Shown here piece by piece: positions 18,461 to 27,747 of a stretch of 64,000 nt of DNA. The position numbers and the translations under genes are program-made. The stretch comes from an uncultured Gemmiger sp. GTDB taxonomy: Bacteria > Bacillota > Clostridia > Oscillospirales > Ruminococcaceae. Where the stretch lies: assembly GCA_944386495.1 (NCBI GenBank), contig CALXBE010000005.1, positions 49,389 to 113,388 of the forward strand. Reading direction: 5' to 3'. Position 1 is the first letter of the stretch. Every line of letters starts with the position of its first letter. The notes under the pieces are model-generated. The model saw only the letters and a list, made by a program, of their open reading frames with translations. It ran no database searches and was not told where the DNA came from.

Positions 18461-19150
18461 ATGACACAAGAACTATTTCAAACTGGCTTTATCTTTGACC
18501 TTCTGGCTCTTGCCCTGCTGGTAGGGGTAGCCATCTATTACATGACCCAGGGCTTCCTGGCAGGACTTGTGGGACTGGTAGGAAACATTTTCTCCATCCT
18601 CTGCGCCAACTGGATCGCCAAGGCATTTACCCCCGGTCTCTTCCAGTGGCTGTTCGGCGGCTCCCTCATTGACGGGATCACCGATGCCATTGCCAGCGGC
18701 GGGGACGGAATTGCCCAGGTCATGGAACGGTACGGCAGCTTTATCCCCCAGTCCATCCAGGAATCCATCCTGGAACAGGTGAACCAGGCGGCCCAGGGTT
18801 CTGCCGCAGAAACCGCTTCCCAGATCGTCTCCCAGGTCATTGAGCCGCTGCTGGCTCCCATCCTGAACATTGTGGTGTTCCTGGTGGTCTACCTGGTGCT
18901 TCGTCTGGTGGTGGTCCTTATCATCAATCTGCTTCGGATGGCAAACCATATTCCCCTGGTGGGAGGAGCCAACCGGGCCATGGGCCTGGTGCTGGGTCTG
19001 GGCGCCGGCGTAGTGGATGTATTTCTTTTTATGTGTGTGCTTTGGGCGGTGGTCTCCATCACCAACAACCAGCTGGATTGGCTCAACCATTCCCTGCTGG
19101 AGACCAGCCGCTGCTATACTTTGTTCACCCAGGTGAACCCGTTTATGTAA
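18461..19150 (+). CDS. CvpA family membrane protein
   Basis: The 229-residue protein has four hydrophobic helices, two near the N-terminus (FDLLALALLVGVAIYYMTQGFLAG with the conserved G-x-x-x-G turn) and two after residue 125 (VVFLVVYLVLRLVVVLIINL, GLVLGLGAGVVDVFLFM). CvpA was named for colicin V production in E. coli; its general job is probably envelope maintenance. It lies between the DUF5711 gene and the ClpE-like gene. Confidence 0.82.
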   Translation: MTQELFQTGFIFDLLALALLVGVAIYYMTQGFLAGLVGLVGNIFSILCANWIAKAFTPGLFQWLFGGSLIDGITDAIASGGDGIAQVMERYGSFIPQSIQESILEQVNQAAQGSAAETASQIVSQVIEPLLAPILNIVVFLVVYLVLRLVVVLIINLLRMANHIPLVGGANRAMGLVLGLGAGVVDVFLFMCVLWAVVSITNNQLDWLNHSLLETSRCYTLFTQVNPFM

Positions 19151-19167
19151 AGAGGTGAAAAATCAGA

Positions 19168-21462
19168 ATGCTTTGTGTCCGTTGCAACAAGAGAACTGCT
19201 GTAGTGTTTGTCCAGCGCAATGAAGGTGGACAGACCAAACAGGAGGGCTACTGCATGACCTGTGCCCGCCAGCTGGGAATCAAGCCGGTGGAAGACATTA
19301 TGAAGCGCTTCGGCATTTCCGACCAGGACCTGGAGGGAATGGAGGAGCAGATGAATCAATTTATGCAGGAGGGGGGCGGCGGAATGTTCCCCTTCATGAA
19401 CCCGGGGGACGACGGAGCCATGGATGCCCTTACCTCTGATGCAGAGGGAGAGGAGGGATTCTCCGCAGGAGGAAACGCCACCTTTCCCTTTGCCTTCGGG
19501 GTCCAGAAACAGGACGAGGGAAAGAAGAACGAGAAAAAAGGCCCCCGTCCTCCCCAGCGGAAGTTTTTGGATAACTACTGCGATAACCTGACCGCTAAGG
19601 CTAAGGCAGGAAAGCTGGACCGGATCATCGGCCGGGACCGGGAAATTTACCGGACCATTCAGATCCTCTGCCGCCGCCAGAAAAATAACCCCTGCCTGAT
19701 TGGTGAGGCAGGCGTGGGCAAAACCGCCATTGCAGAGGGAATCGCCCAGCGGATCGTGGCAGGACAGGTGCCTGCCCGGCTCCAGAATAAGGAAATCTAC
19801 CTGCTGGACCTGGCCGCCCTGGTGGCCGGAACCCAGTTCCGGGGCCAGTTTGAGCAGCGGGTCAAGGGCCTTATCTCGGAGGTAAAGAAGGATGGGAACA
19901 TCATCCTTTTCATTGACGAAATTCACAACATCACCGGCGCCGGGGACAGCGAGGGGGCAATGAATGCCGCCAACCTGATGAAGCCCGCTCTCAGCCGGGG
20001 GGAGATTCAGGTCATCGGTGCCACCACCTTCGGGGAATACCGGAAATATATTGAAAAGGACCAGGCCCTGGAACGCCGGTTCCAGCCGGTCCGGGTGGAG
20101 GAACCCAACATCGCCGACACCATCACCATGATGGAAGGTATCAAAGAGTATTACGAGAATTACCACACCGTCAAGATTCCCCAGGAGATTCTGGGGGCAG
20201 TGGTTCGGCTGTCCGAACGGTATATCAGCGACCGGTTCCTGCCGGATAAGGCCATCGACCTGCTGGACGAAGCCTGTGCCTGCTGCAACCTGCGCCATCC
20301 GGAAATCACCCGGTACCTCAAGGCCCAGAAGGACCTGGAAACCCTGAAACAGCAGGAGCAGAACCTGGAAAACCCGGCAGGGGAGGACCAGCAGATCGAC
20401 TACGAAAAGCTGGCCACCGTCAAGACCCAGCTGGCCAAGGTGACCCAGGAACTATCTGACCTGGAAGACCAGGTGGCCGATATTCCGGTGACCATGGAAG
20501 ATGTGGCCAAGGTCATTGAGCTTTGGACCGGAATCCCGGCGGTAAAAATCAAGGAGAGCGAGTTTGTGAAACTCCAGGGCCTGGAAAGCGCCCTCTCCTC
20601 CAAAATCATTGGCCAGGACGAGGCGGTCCATCTGGTGGCTCAGGCCATCAAGCGGAGCCGTGCCGACTTGGCAGGTCAGCGCCGTCCCGCCAGCTTTATC
20701 TTTGTAGGACCCACCGGCGTGGGTAAGACCGAGCTGGTCAAGCAGCTGGCCCAGCAGCTTTTCGACAGTGTGGACCCCCTTATCCGGATTGATATGAGTG
20801 AGTATATGGAGAAGCACACCGTCAGCCGCCTGATTGGCTCTCCTCCGGGATATGTGGGCTATGACGAGGCAGGCCAGCTTACCGAAAAGGTCCGCCGGAA
20901 GCCTTACAGCGTGGTCCTCTTTGACGAAATCGAGAAGGCTCACCCGGATGTAATGAACATCCTCCTTCAGATTCTGGACGAGGGCAAAATCAACGACGCC
21001 CAGGGCCGGAGCGTGGATTTCTCCAACACCGTCATCTGCATGACCTCCAACGCCGGCAGCACCGACAAGACCGGCAGCTTCGGCTTCGGCTCCACCCAGG
21101 AAGCCGCCAGCAAGGAGCGGAGCATGAAGGGACTGCAGGAGTTCCTCCGTCCCGAATTCCTGGGCCGGGTGGATGAAATCATCACCTTCCGTCCCCTGGA
21201 ACAGGCCGACCTGGAGCGGATCGCCGCCCTTATGCTGGAGGAATATAAGCCGGGTATGGCTGCCCGGGGCATCCAGCTCAGCTGGACCCCCGCCGCCCTG
21301 ACCGCTCTGGCCAGGAAAGCCGGAGCCAAGTTTGGGGCCCGGGACCTGCGCCGGACCATCCGGAAAGAGGTGGAGGACCCCATCGCCCAGCGGCTGGTGG
21401 ACGGGGAAGTCCCCGGCCAGATCATTCTGGATGCAGAGGAAGACACACTTCTCTTTAAGTAA
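19168..21462 (+). CDS. ClpE/ClpC-type ATP-dependent Clp protease ATP-binding subunit with N-terminal zinc finger
   Basis: The 764-residue AAA+ unfoldase starts with a four-Cys zinc finger (CVRC at residues 3-6 and CMTC at about 29-32) in place of the usual Clp_N domain, then an acidic/Gly-rich linker to about residue 130. NBD1 has Walker [10 protein letters not shown] at about 179 and LFIDEIHN. A short coiled M-domain follows at about 385-435. NBD2 has GPTGVGKTE at about 514 and [20 protein letters not shown] loop near 640 is a candidate ClpP-docking loop. This is the architecture of Bacillus ClpE; the finger also resembles McsA. A terminator follows. Confidence 0.93.
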   Translation: MLCVRCNKRTAVVFVQRNEGGQTKQEGYCMTCARQLGIKPVEDIMKRFGISDQDLEGMEEQMNQFMQEGGGGMFPFMNPGDDGAMDALTSDAEGEEGFSAGGNATFPFAFGVQKQDEGKKNEKKGPRPPQRKFLDNYCDNLTAKAKAGKLDRIIGRDREIYRTIQILCRRQKNNPCLIGEAGVGKTAIAEGIAQRIVAGQVPARLQNKEIYLLDLAALVAGTQFRGQFEQRVKGLISEVKKDGNIILFIDEIHNITGAGDSEGAMNAANLMKPALSRGEIQVIGATTFGEYRKYIEKDQALERRFQPVRVEEPNIADTITMMEGIKEYYENYHTVKIPQEILGAVVRLSERYISDRFLPDKAIDLLDEACACCNLRHPEITRYLKAQKDLETLKQQEQNLENPAGEDQQIDYEKLATVKTQLAKVTQELSDLEDQVADIPVTMEDVAKVIELWTGIPAVKIKESEFVKLQGLESALSSKIIGQDEAVHLVAQAIKRSRADLAGQRRPASFIFVGPTGVGKTELVKQLAQQLFDSVDPLIRIDMSEYMEKHTVSRLIGSPPGYVGYDEAGQLTEKVRRKPYSVVLFDEIEKAHPDVMNILLQILDEGKINDAQGRSVDFSNTVICMTSNAGSTDKTGSFGFGSTQEAASKERSMKGLQEFLRPEFLGRVDEIITFRPLEQADLERIAALMLEEYKPGMAARGIQLSWTPAALTALARKAGAKFGARDLRRTIRKEVEDPIAQRLVDGEVPGQIILDAEEDTLLFK

Positions 21463-21470
21463 AATCACCC

Positions 21471-21500
21471 TTCCCCTGTGCCTGGCACAGGGGAATTTTT
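21471..21500 (+). terminator. Rho-independent terminator after the ClpE-like gene
   Basis: Arms TTCCCCTGTGC (21471-21481) and GCACAGGGGAA (21485-21495), a CTG loop, then TTTTT. Confidence 0.9.
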
Positions 21501-21520
21501 GAGGGAAGGAGGAAACCGCC

Positions 21521-22366
21521 TTGGGAAAAAGAAAACTGCTTTTGGGACTGGTCCTCCTTCTTTTGGGAGCCGGGGCAGCGGTGATGCTGCTGCGGCCCTC
21601 CGCCCCCGACCCTATGGGAAGCGTGGGTCTGATTACCCAGCCCACCGCCCTCTACTCCGTTTACCTGGATTTTGAGGAAAACGCCTGGACCCCGGAGGAC
21701 CGGCAGTTCCAGGCTGGACAGCTCTCCCTGGCCCTGGACTGGCTCCGGGAACAGGGGAAAGAGTACGGGGCAGACCTGAACCTTACCACCCAGCAGGAGG
21801 ACCCGGCCCTGGCCTGTCAGGCTTCCTACGACGGACCCATAGGGGACGGGGAATCCCCCCTGGTATCGGAGTTTGACCGGTGGACCCAGGAAGTCTGCCG
21901 CCAGCTGAGTGAGGAATCTGACCAGGAACGGGTGGGAGTTCTTTTCTTTCTCCCGGCCACGGGACAAAGCTACACGGTAGTATACAAACCGGAGTATGAA
22001 AATGATTATTACTATGAGTATAGCGTGATCTTCCAGTATCGTCCCCATACCCTGGAAAATCAGTGGCCGGGACCGGCTGTCCTGGCCCATGAAATCCTTC
22101 ACCTGTTTGGGGCGGTGGACCTTTACCCGGGGCAGCAGTCCCTCTCACAGGAGCTGGCTGAGCAGGTGATTCATCGGTATCCTGACGAAATCATGTATAC
22201 GGTCTACCAGGAGGGGGAGACGGTCAGCCTGGAAGAAATCTCCCAGCAGCTCAGCCCTTTCACCGCCTATCGGGTGGGATTGACCCGGGATCTGGAAGAC
22301 TTGTCGGACCTGGAAGGGCTGACCGCAGAGTCCCCCGGAGTATGGGAACCGGTTTCCCAGCCATAG
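21521..22366 (+). CDS. Membrane-anchored putative metallopeptidase with HExxH motif
   Basis: I do not recognise a named family. The 281-residue product has an N-terminal signal or anchor (GLVLLLLGAGAAVMLL) and an exported domain. Its striking feature is VLAHEILHLFGAVDLYP with His190, Glu191 and His194, followed by Gly and Asp, an HExxHxxGxxD zinc site like that of metzincin-type peptidases. TTG 21521 is the start because AAGGAGG lies just upstream and no ATG or GTG fits. It sits between the ClpE terminator and an ABC exporter pair 16 bases downstream, so it may be co-transcribed with them. Confidence 0.72.
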   Translation: MGKRKLLLGLVLLLLGAGAAVMLLRPSAPDPMGSVGLITQPTALYSVYLDFEENAWTPEDRQFQAGQLSLALDWLREQGKEYGADLNLTTQQEDPALACQASYDGPIGDGESPLVSEFDRWTQEVCRQLSEESDQERVGVLFFLPATGQSYTVVYKPEYENDYYYEYSVIFQYRPHTLENQWPGPAVLAHEILHLFGAVDLYPGQQSLSQELAEQVIHRYPDEIMYTVYQEGETVSLEEISQQLSPFTAYRVGLTRDLEDLSDLEGLTAESPGVWEPVSQP

Positions 22367-22382
22367 CCAACAAAGGAATGGA

Positions 22383-24134
22383 ATGTCTATGAAGAAACTT
22401 TTGGTATATCTGAAAGAGTACACCCTGGAATGTATCGTCAGCCCCCTGTTCAAAATGCTGGAAGCGGGCTTTGACCTCTGTGTGCCCCTGGTGGTGGCGG
22501 CGGTCATTGATGTGGGCATTGCAGGAAACGACCGGAGCTATATCCTCTGGATGTGTCTGGTGCTGGTGGTGCTGGGCCTGGTAGGACTGACCTGCAGCCT
22601 GATTGCCCAGTGGTTTGCGGCCAAGGCGGCGGTAGGGTTTGCGGCCAAGGTCCGCCACGCCCTTTTTGAACACATCCTTTCCCTCAGCTACACCCAGCAG
22701 GACAACCAGGGAACCGCCACCCTCATCACCCGGATGACCAGCGACATCAACCAGCTTCAGAACGGGGTGAACATGGCCCTGCGGCTTATGCTCCGCAGTC
22801 CCTTTGTGGTGTTTGGCGCCATGGTCATGGCCTTCACCATCGACCTGCAGGCGGCCCTGATTTTTGTGGTGGTCATCCCTCTGCTCTGTGTAGTCATCTT
22901 TGGAATCATGGCTCTGAGCATGCCCCTCCAGAAACAGGTGCAGGCAGGGCTGGACCAGGTGCTGGGAATCGCCCGGGAGAACCTTACCGGTGTCCGGGTC
23001 ATCCGGGCTTTCAACCGCCAGGAAGCGGAAGGGGAACGGTTCCGGGGGGCCAACCAGGCTCTGGACCGGCTCCAGCAGTTTACGGGAAAAATCAGCGGGG
23101 CCACCAACCCCATCACCTTTGTCATCATCAACCTGGGCATTGTGGCCATCCTTTACACCGGAGGCGTCCGGGTAAATACCGGCAGTCTGACCCAGGGCCA
23201 GGTGGTGGCCCTGGTCAATTACATGAGCCAGATTCTGGTGGAACTTATCAAGATGGCCAACACCATTGTGTTGGAAGTCAAGGCCATGGCCAGCGCCGCC
23301 CGGGTCCAGGCCGCTTTGGAACTGCCGGTGGGCCAGGAAAAGCCCCAGGCAGGCAAAACCGGAGACCCTGCCCATCCTGTGGCGGTGGAGTTCCGGGATG
23401 TGTCTGCCCGATATGATGGGGCAGGGGCCGACAGCCTGACCGGAATTTCTTTCCGGGCACTCCGGGGCCAGACCATCGGTGTTATTGGAGGAACCGGCTG
23501 CGGCAAGACCACCCTGGTCAACCTGATTCCCCGGTTCTACGATGTCTCTCAGGGCCAGGTCCTGGTGGACGGCACCGATGTGAGGGAATATGACCTGGAG
23601 ACCCTCCGCCGGAAAATCGGGGTGGTTCCCCAGAAGGCGGTGCTTTTCCGGGGAACCATCCGGGAAAACCTGCTCTGGGGAAATCCGGATGCCACCGATG
23701 AGGAGCTTTGGACCGCCCTGGAGACTGCCCAGGCTGCCCAGGTGGTCCGGGATAAGCCCGGCGGCCTGGACGAAGAGGTGGAACAGGGGGGACGGAACTT
23801 TTCCGGCGGCCAGCGCCAGCGGCTTACCATTGCCCGGGCTCTGGTCCGTCAGCCGGAGATTCTGATTCTGGACGACAGCGCCTCCGCCCTGGATTTTGCC
23901 ACCGATGCCGCCCTGCGGAAGGCCATCCGGGCCCTGCCTCAGGACCCCACCCTCTTTATCGTCTCTCAGCGGGCCGCTTCCATCCGGTTTGCGGACCAGA
24001 TCCTGGTGCTGGAGGACGGGGTGCCCGCAGGGCTGGGGACCCATGACCAGCTGCTGGAATCCTGCCCAGTCTACAAGGAAATTTACGATTCCCAGTTCAA
24101 GCTTCCGGGAGAGGAGGAAAAGAAAAATGGCTAA
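22383..24134 (+). CDS. ABC exporter half, degenerate-site subunit (TM287-like)
   Basis: The 583-residue half-transporter has a six-helix ABC exporter domain (about residues 1-310) and a C-terminal ATPase with Walker A GGTGCGKTT, Q-loop VVPQKAVLF, signature FSGGQRQR and Walker B LILDDSASALD. The catalytic Glu after Walker B is Asp, the pattern of the non-catalytic half in heterodimeric exporters such as TM287/288 or BmrCD. The substrate is unknown, probably drugs or lipids. It overlaps its partner by 8 bases. A second ATG at 22389 is also possible. Confidence 0.92.
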   Translation: MSMKKLLVYLKEYTLECIVSPLFKMLEAGFDLCVPLVVAAVIDVGIAGNDRSYILWMCLVLVVLGLVGLTCSLIAQWFAAKAAVGFAAKVRHALFEHILSLSYTQQDNQGTATLITRMTSDINQLQNGVNMALRLMLRSPFVVFGAMVMAFTIDLQAALIFVVVIPLLCVVIFGIMALSMPLQKQVQAGLDQVLGIARENLTGVRVIRAFNRQEAEGERFRGANQALDRLQQFTGKISGATNPITFVIINLGIVAILYTGGVRVNTGSLTQGQVVALVNYMSQILVELIKMANTIVLEVKAMASAARVQAALELPVGQEKPQAGKTGDPAHPVAVEFRDVSARYDGAGADSLTGISFRALRGQTIGVIGGTGCGKTTLVNLIPRFYDVSQGQVLVDGTDVREYDLETLRRKIGVVPQKAVLFRGTIRENLLWGNPDATDEELWTALETAQAAQVVRDKPGGLDEEVEQGGRNFSGGQRQRLTIARALVRQPEILILDDSASALDFATDAALRKAIRALPQDPTLFIVSQRAASIRFADQILVLEDGVPAGLGTHDQLLESCPVYKEIYDSQFKLPGEEEKKNG

Positions 24135-25884
24135 GGAAAAACTCTCTCCTCAAAAACGGAATGACACCCTCCGGAAGGTGCTGGACCGGGTGCTGGTGTA
24201 TAAGCTCCAGCTTCTGCTCAGCCTGGTTCTGGCTGCGGTGGTGGTGGCGGGAAGCCTTTACCTGCCTATCCTTACCGGCCAGGGGGTGGACTGTATTCTG
24301 GGGCCGGGCCAGGTGGATTTCAAGACCCTTATGGGAATCCTCCTCCAAATGGCGGTTACCATCCTGATTACGGCAGTGGCCCAGTGGTTCATGAACCGGT
24401 GCAATAACCAGATCACCTACCATGTAAGCCGTGACCTGCGGAACCAGGCCATGGATAAAATCCAGGTCATGCCCCTCAGCTACCTGGACACCCACAGTGT
24501 GGGCAGTATCATCAGCCGGATGATTGCGGATGTGGACCAGCTGGCTGACGGCCTTCTGCTGGGCTTTACTCAGCTGTTCAGCGGGGTGCTTACCATCCTG
24601 GGAACATTGGTTTTCATGTTCCGGGTCAGCCCCCTTATCACCCTGCTGGTAGTCTGCCTGACCCCTCTCAGTCTGCTGGTGGCCTCCTTCATTGCCAAAC
24701 AGACCTACCACCTGTTCCTGGAACAGAGCCAGGTCCGGGGCCGGCAGACCGCCATCATTGACGAAATGATTGGCAACCAGAAGGTGGTCCAGGCGTTCAG
24801 CCGGGAAGGGGCGGTGCTGGAAGAATTTGATGAAGTCAACGAGACACTTCGTCAGTGCAGCGGAAAGGCCACCTTTTTCAGCAGCCTGACCAACCCCTGC
24901 ACCCGGTTTGTAAACAATATGGTGTATGCGGCGGTCTGCGTGGCCGGGGCCCTGCTGGTATTGGCAGGACGACTGACGGTGGGCAGTCTGTCCGCCCTTC
25001 TCAGCTATGCCAACCAGTACACCAAGCCCTTCAATGAGATTTCCGGGGTGGTCACCGAACTCCAGAACGCTCTGGCCTGCGGGGCCCGGGTGCTGGAAAT
25101 CATCGAGGCTCCCGCCCAAGTGCCGGAAGTCCCCGGAGCCAGGACCCTGGAACCGGACGGCCGGGTGGAGCTGGACCATGTTTCCTTCAGCTATACCCCC
25201 GACCGGCCCCTTATCCAGGACTACTGCCTCCAGGTCAAGCCGGGCCAGCGGGTGGCCCTGGTAGGACCTACCGGCTGCGGCAAGACCACCGTCATCAATC
25301 TGCTCATGCGGTTTTATGATGTGGACAGCGGAGCCGTGCGGGTGGCAGGGGAGGACATCCGGGAGCTTACCCGGGAAAGCCTTCGGGCCAGTTATGGCAT
25401 GGTGCTCCAGGAAACCTGGCTGAAACGGGGTACCATCCGGGAAAACCTGACCATGGGCAAACCGGATGCCACCGACGAGGAAATCATTGCTGCCGCCAAG
25501 GCCAGCCACGCCCACAGCTTTATCCAGCGGCTTCCCCAGGGGTACGATACCATCATCGGGGAGGATGGGGGCTCTTTGAGCCAGGGCCAAAAGCAGCTTC
25601 TCTGCATTGCCCGGGTCATGCTCTGTCTGCCTCCCATGCTGATTCTGGACGAGGCCACCAGCAGCATTGACACCCGTACCGAAATCAAGATTCAGCAGGC
25701 CTTTGCCACCATGATGAAGGGGCGGACCAGCTTTATTGTGGCTCACCGCCTTTCCACCATCCGCCAGGCGGATGTGATCCTGGTCATGAAGGACGGCCAG
25801 ATCATTGAGCAGGGGAACCACGAATCCCTTTTGGCCCAGAACGGGTTCTATGCCCAGCTTTACAACAGCCAGTTTGAAGAATAA
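24127..25884 (+). CDS. ABC exporter half, catalytic subunit (TM288-like)
   Basis: The 585-residue partner has six transmembrane helices, then an ATPase with GPTGCGKTT, VLQETWLKRGTIREN, a deviant signature LSQGQKQLL and a canonical Walker B with Glu (LILDEATSSIDTRTE). The deviant signature pairs with the partner's ATP site, so one of the two composite sites should be catalytically weak, as in TM288. The frame is open from 23896, but ATG 24127 overlaps the previous stop and gives a normal N-terminus. A bidirectional terminator follows. Confidence 0.93.
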   Translation: MAKEKLSPQKRNDTLRKVLDRVLVYKLQLLLSLVLAAVVVAGSLYLPILTGQGVDCILGPGQVDFKTLMGILLQMAVTILITAVAQWFMNRCNNQITYHVSRDLRNQAMDKIQVMPLSYLDTHSVGSIISRMIADVDQLADGLLLGFTQLFSGVLTILGTLVFMFRVSPLITLLVVCLTPLSLLVASFIAKQTYHLFLEQSQVRGRQTAIIDEMIGNQKVVQAFSREGAVLEEFDEVNETLRQCSGKATFFSSLTNPCTRFVNNMVYAAVCVAGALLVLAGRLTVGSLSALLSYANQYTKPFNEISGVVTELQNALACGARVLEIIEAPAQVPEVPGARTLEPDGRVELDHVSFSYTPDRPLIQDYCLQVKPGQRVALVGPTGCGKTTVINLLMRFYDVDSGAVRVAGEDIRELTRESLRASYGMVLQETWLKRGTIRENLTMGKPDATDEEIIAAAKASHAHSFIQRLPQGYDTIIGEDGGSLSQGQKQLLCIARVMLCLPPMLILDEATSSIDTRTEIKIQQAFATMMKGRTSFIVAHRLSTIRQADVILVMKDGQIIEQGNHESLLAQNGFYAQLYNSQFEE

Positions 25885-25886
25885 AA

Positions 25887-25919
25887 AAAACGGGGACGAA
25901 TTTTCGTCCCCGGTTTTTT
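25887..25919. terminator. Bidirectional terminator between the ABC exporter and the HAD gene
   Basis: Arms CGGGGACGAA (25891-25900) and TTCGTCCCCG (25903-25912) are flanked by an A-run on the left and a T-run on the right, so both convergent genes can use it. Confidence 0.9.
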
Positions 25920-25931
25920 GCTCCGGTATTA

Positions 25932-26747
25932 TTACTCGCGGAGGATAAACTTCTCAATGGCCAGCCCGACCCCGTCGTGGTCATTGTCCAGGGTGATAAA
26001 GTTGGCAACAGCCTTGACTTCAGGTACGGCGTTGGCCATGGCCACACCCATGCCGGCCAGCTGAATCATCCCCTTGTCATTCCAGCCGTCACCGCAGGCC
26101 ATCAGGTTTTCCGGTGTCAGGCCCAGGGTGGTCAGCAGCCGTTCCAGACTGGCGGCCTTGTCCACCCCCAGAGGCATAGCCTCCAGGAAGTAGGGCATGC
26201 TCCTGTAAACCGAAAGCCGCCCCTCGAACTGCTTGGCCAGAAGAGGCTCCAGGGAAGCCAGTTTCTCCGGCTCTCCCGCCAGGAGAAATTTGTTTACGGG
26301 ATAGTTCACATACTTCACCAGGTCTTTTACCCCGTAGGCCTGGATCTTGTTGATCATGCACTCCACCTTTACATAGTGGTCCTCCGGACTTTCGGTAACG
26401 ATTCCCCGGTCATCGTAGGTAAGAATGGTCACCTCATGCTCCCGGGCAAAGGCGCAGAGTTCCTCAATATAGGGGGAAGGAAACCGAATCTCCACCGGTA
26501 CCTCCCCGGTGGCACAGTTGGTGATTTTTCCACCGTTGTAACTTAAAATGTATCCGCCGGAGGAAGCCAGATCCAGCTCCTCGGCCAAAGGGCGGATGCC
26601 TACTGTGGGCCGGCCGCTGGCCAGCAGGATTCGGGTGCCGGCCTTGGCAGCGGCAGCCAGAGCGGCCTTGGTGCGGGGGGTGATGATTTTTTGGGTATTG
26701 GTCAGGGTTCCGTCCAGATCCAGGGCCAGAACTTTATACTTCGACAT
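25932..26747 (-). CDS. Cof-type HAD-IIB family phosphatase
   Basis: The 271-residue protein is a HAD phosphatase of the Cof/YidA group, which dephosphorylates sugar phosphates or other small metabolites. Motif I is LALDLDGTLTN with the nucleophilic Asp, motif II is ILLASGRPT, the Lys is in the VDKAASL segment, and motif IV is ACGDGWNDKGMI. The start is ATG 26747 with AAGGAG upstream; an in-frame extension to 26795 has no homology. A weak promoter with TACAAT (26789-26784) is possible. Confidence 0.9.
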   Translation of the reverse strand: MSKYKVLALDLDGTLTNTQKIITPRTKAALAAAAKAGTRILLASGRPTVGIRPLAEELDLASSGGYILSYNGGKITNCATGEVPVEIRFPSPYIEELCAFAREHEVTILTYDDRGIVTESPEDHYVKVECMINKIQAYGVKDLVKYVNYPVNKFLLAGEPEKLASLEPLLAKQFEGRLSVYRSMPYFLEAMPLGVDKAASLERLLTTLGLTPENLMACGDGWNDKGMIQLAGMGVAMANAVPEVKAVANFITLDNDHDGVGLAIEKFILRE

Positions 26748-26823
26748 GATTTGCAACGCTCCTTTTCCGTCTCTCCTGGGGGTATTGTAGCACAAAATGT
26801 CCCGGGGTGGAACCGTTTTTTTC

Positions 26824-26853
26824 TTGATTTGGTCCGGAAAAATTTGATATAAT
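26824..26853 (+). promoter_or_regulatory. Promoter of the EamA/MBL gene pair
   Basis: TTGATT (26824-26829), an 18-base spacer and TATAAT (26848-26853) with an extended -10 TGA, 24 bases before the EamA start. Confidence 0.75.
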
Positions 26854-26877
26854 TAACCCCGGAGGAAGTGGGGAAAA

Positions 26878-27747
26878 ATGAAAAAAGGCGGATGGCTGGT
26901 GCTTCTGGCAGGCTGCTTTTGGGGCAGCATGGGACTGTTCGTCCGGGGACTGGGTGAATACGGGTTCGACTCGGTCCAGGTGGCAGCCCTGCGGATGACA
27001 GTGGCAGCAGCGCTCTTTCTGATTTTAATGGTGCCCCGGAAAAAGGCAAAAATTTCTCTTAAAGACCTGCCGCTTTTTCTGGGCCTGGGCCTTTGCAGCG
27101 TATTGTTTTTCACGGTCTGCTATTTCCTGGCCATCCAGGCAATGAGCATGTCCACCGCTGCCATCCTGCTGTATACCTCCCCGGTCTGGGTGATGATACT
27201 GTCAGTGGCCTTCCTGGGAGAGAAAATCACCCTTCGGAAGCTGGCAGCTCTGGTGCTGGCCTTCGGAGGCTGTGTGCTGGTGTCGGGACCGGGCGGAACA
27301 GTCACCTTTCAGGGAATCCTCTTCGGCCTGGGCTCCGGGATAGGGTATGCCCTCTACAGCATCCTGGGAACAGTGGCTCTGCGGAAATATTCCACCCTCA
27401 CCGTCACCGGATGGACCTTTCTGGTGGCGGCGGCGGGAAGCTGGGTAGTCTGCCGCCCGGGGGAAATGCTCTGCCTTTTGGGGGCGGCGCCCCAGAAAGC
27501 ACCTTTGGCAGCGCTGCTGCTGGGGGCCGGGCTTATCTCGGCAGTGATTCCTTACCTCTGCTATACCCGGGGAATGGAGGAAATCGGTGCCGGCCGGGCA
27601 GCCATTCTTGCCACGGTGGAACCTTTAATGGCCACCCTTCTGGGGTGGCTGGTGTATCATGAATCCATTACCTTCCTGGGTGCCTGGGGCATCCTGGCCA
27701 TCCTGGGAGCGGTAGTGCTGCTGAATCAAAAGGAGAAAGAATCATGA
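26878..27747 (+). CDS. EamA (DMT superfamily) transporter
   Basis: The 289-residue protein has ten hydrophobic helices in two EamA repeats. Marks include GCFWGSMGLFVRGL at the start, AAILLYTSPVWVMILSVAFLGEKIT closing the first repeat, and AAILATVEPLMATLLGWLVYHE closing the second. These exporters move metabolites such as amino acids; the substrate is unknown. The gene overlaps the next by 4 bases (ATGA). Confidence 0.9.
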   Translation: MKKGGWLVLLAGCFWGSMGLFVRGLGEYGFDSVQVAALRMTVAAALFLILMVPRKKAKISLKDLPLFLGLGLCSVLFFTVCYFLAIQAMSMSTAAILLYTSPVWVMILSVAFLGEKITLRKLAALVLAFGGCVLVSGPGGTVTFQGILFGLGSGIGYALYSILGTVALRKYSTLTVTGWTFLVAAAGSWVVCRPGEMLCLLGAAPQKAPLAALLLGAGLISAVIPYLCYTRGMEEIGAGRAAILATVEPLMATLLGWLVYHESITFLGAWGILAILGAVVLLNQKEKES

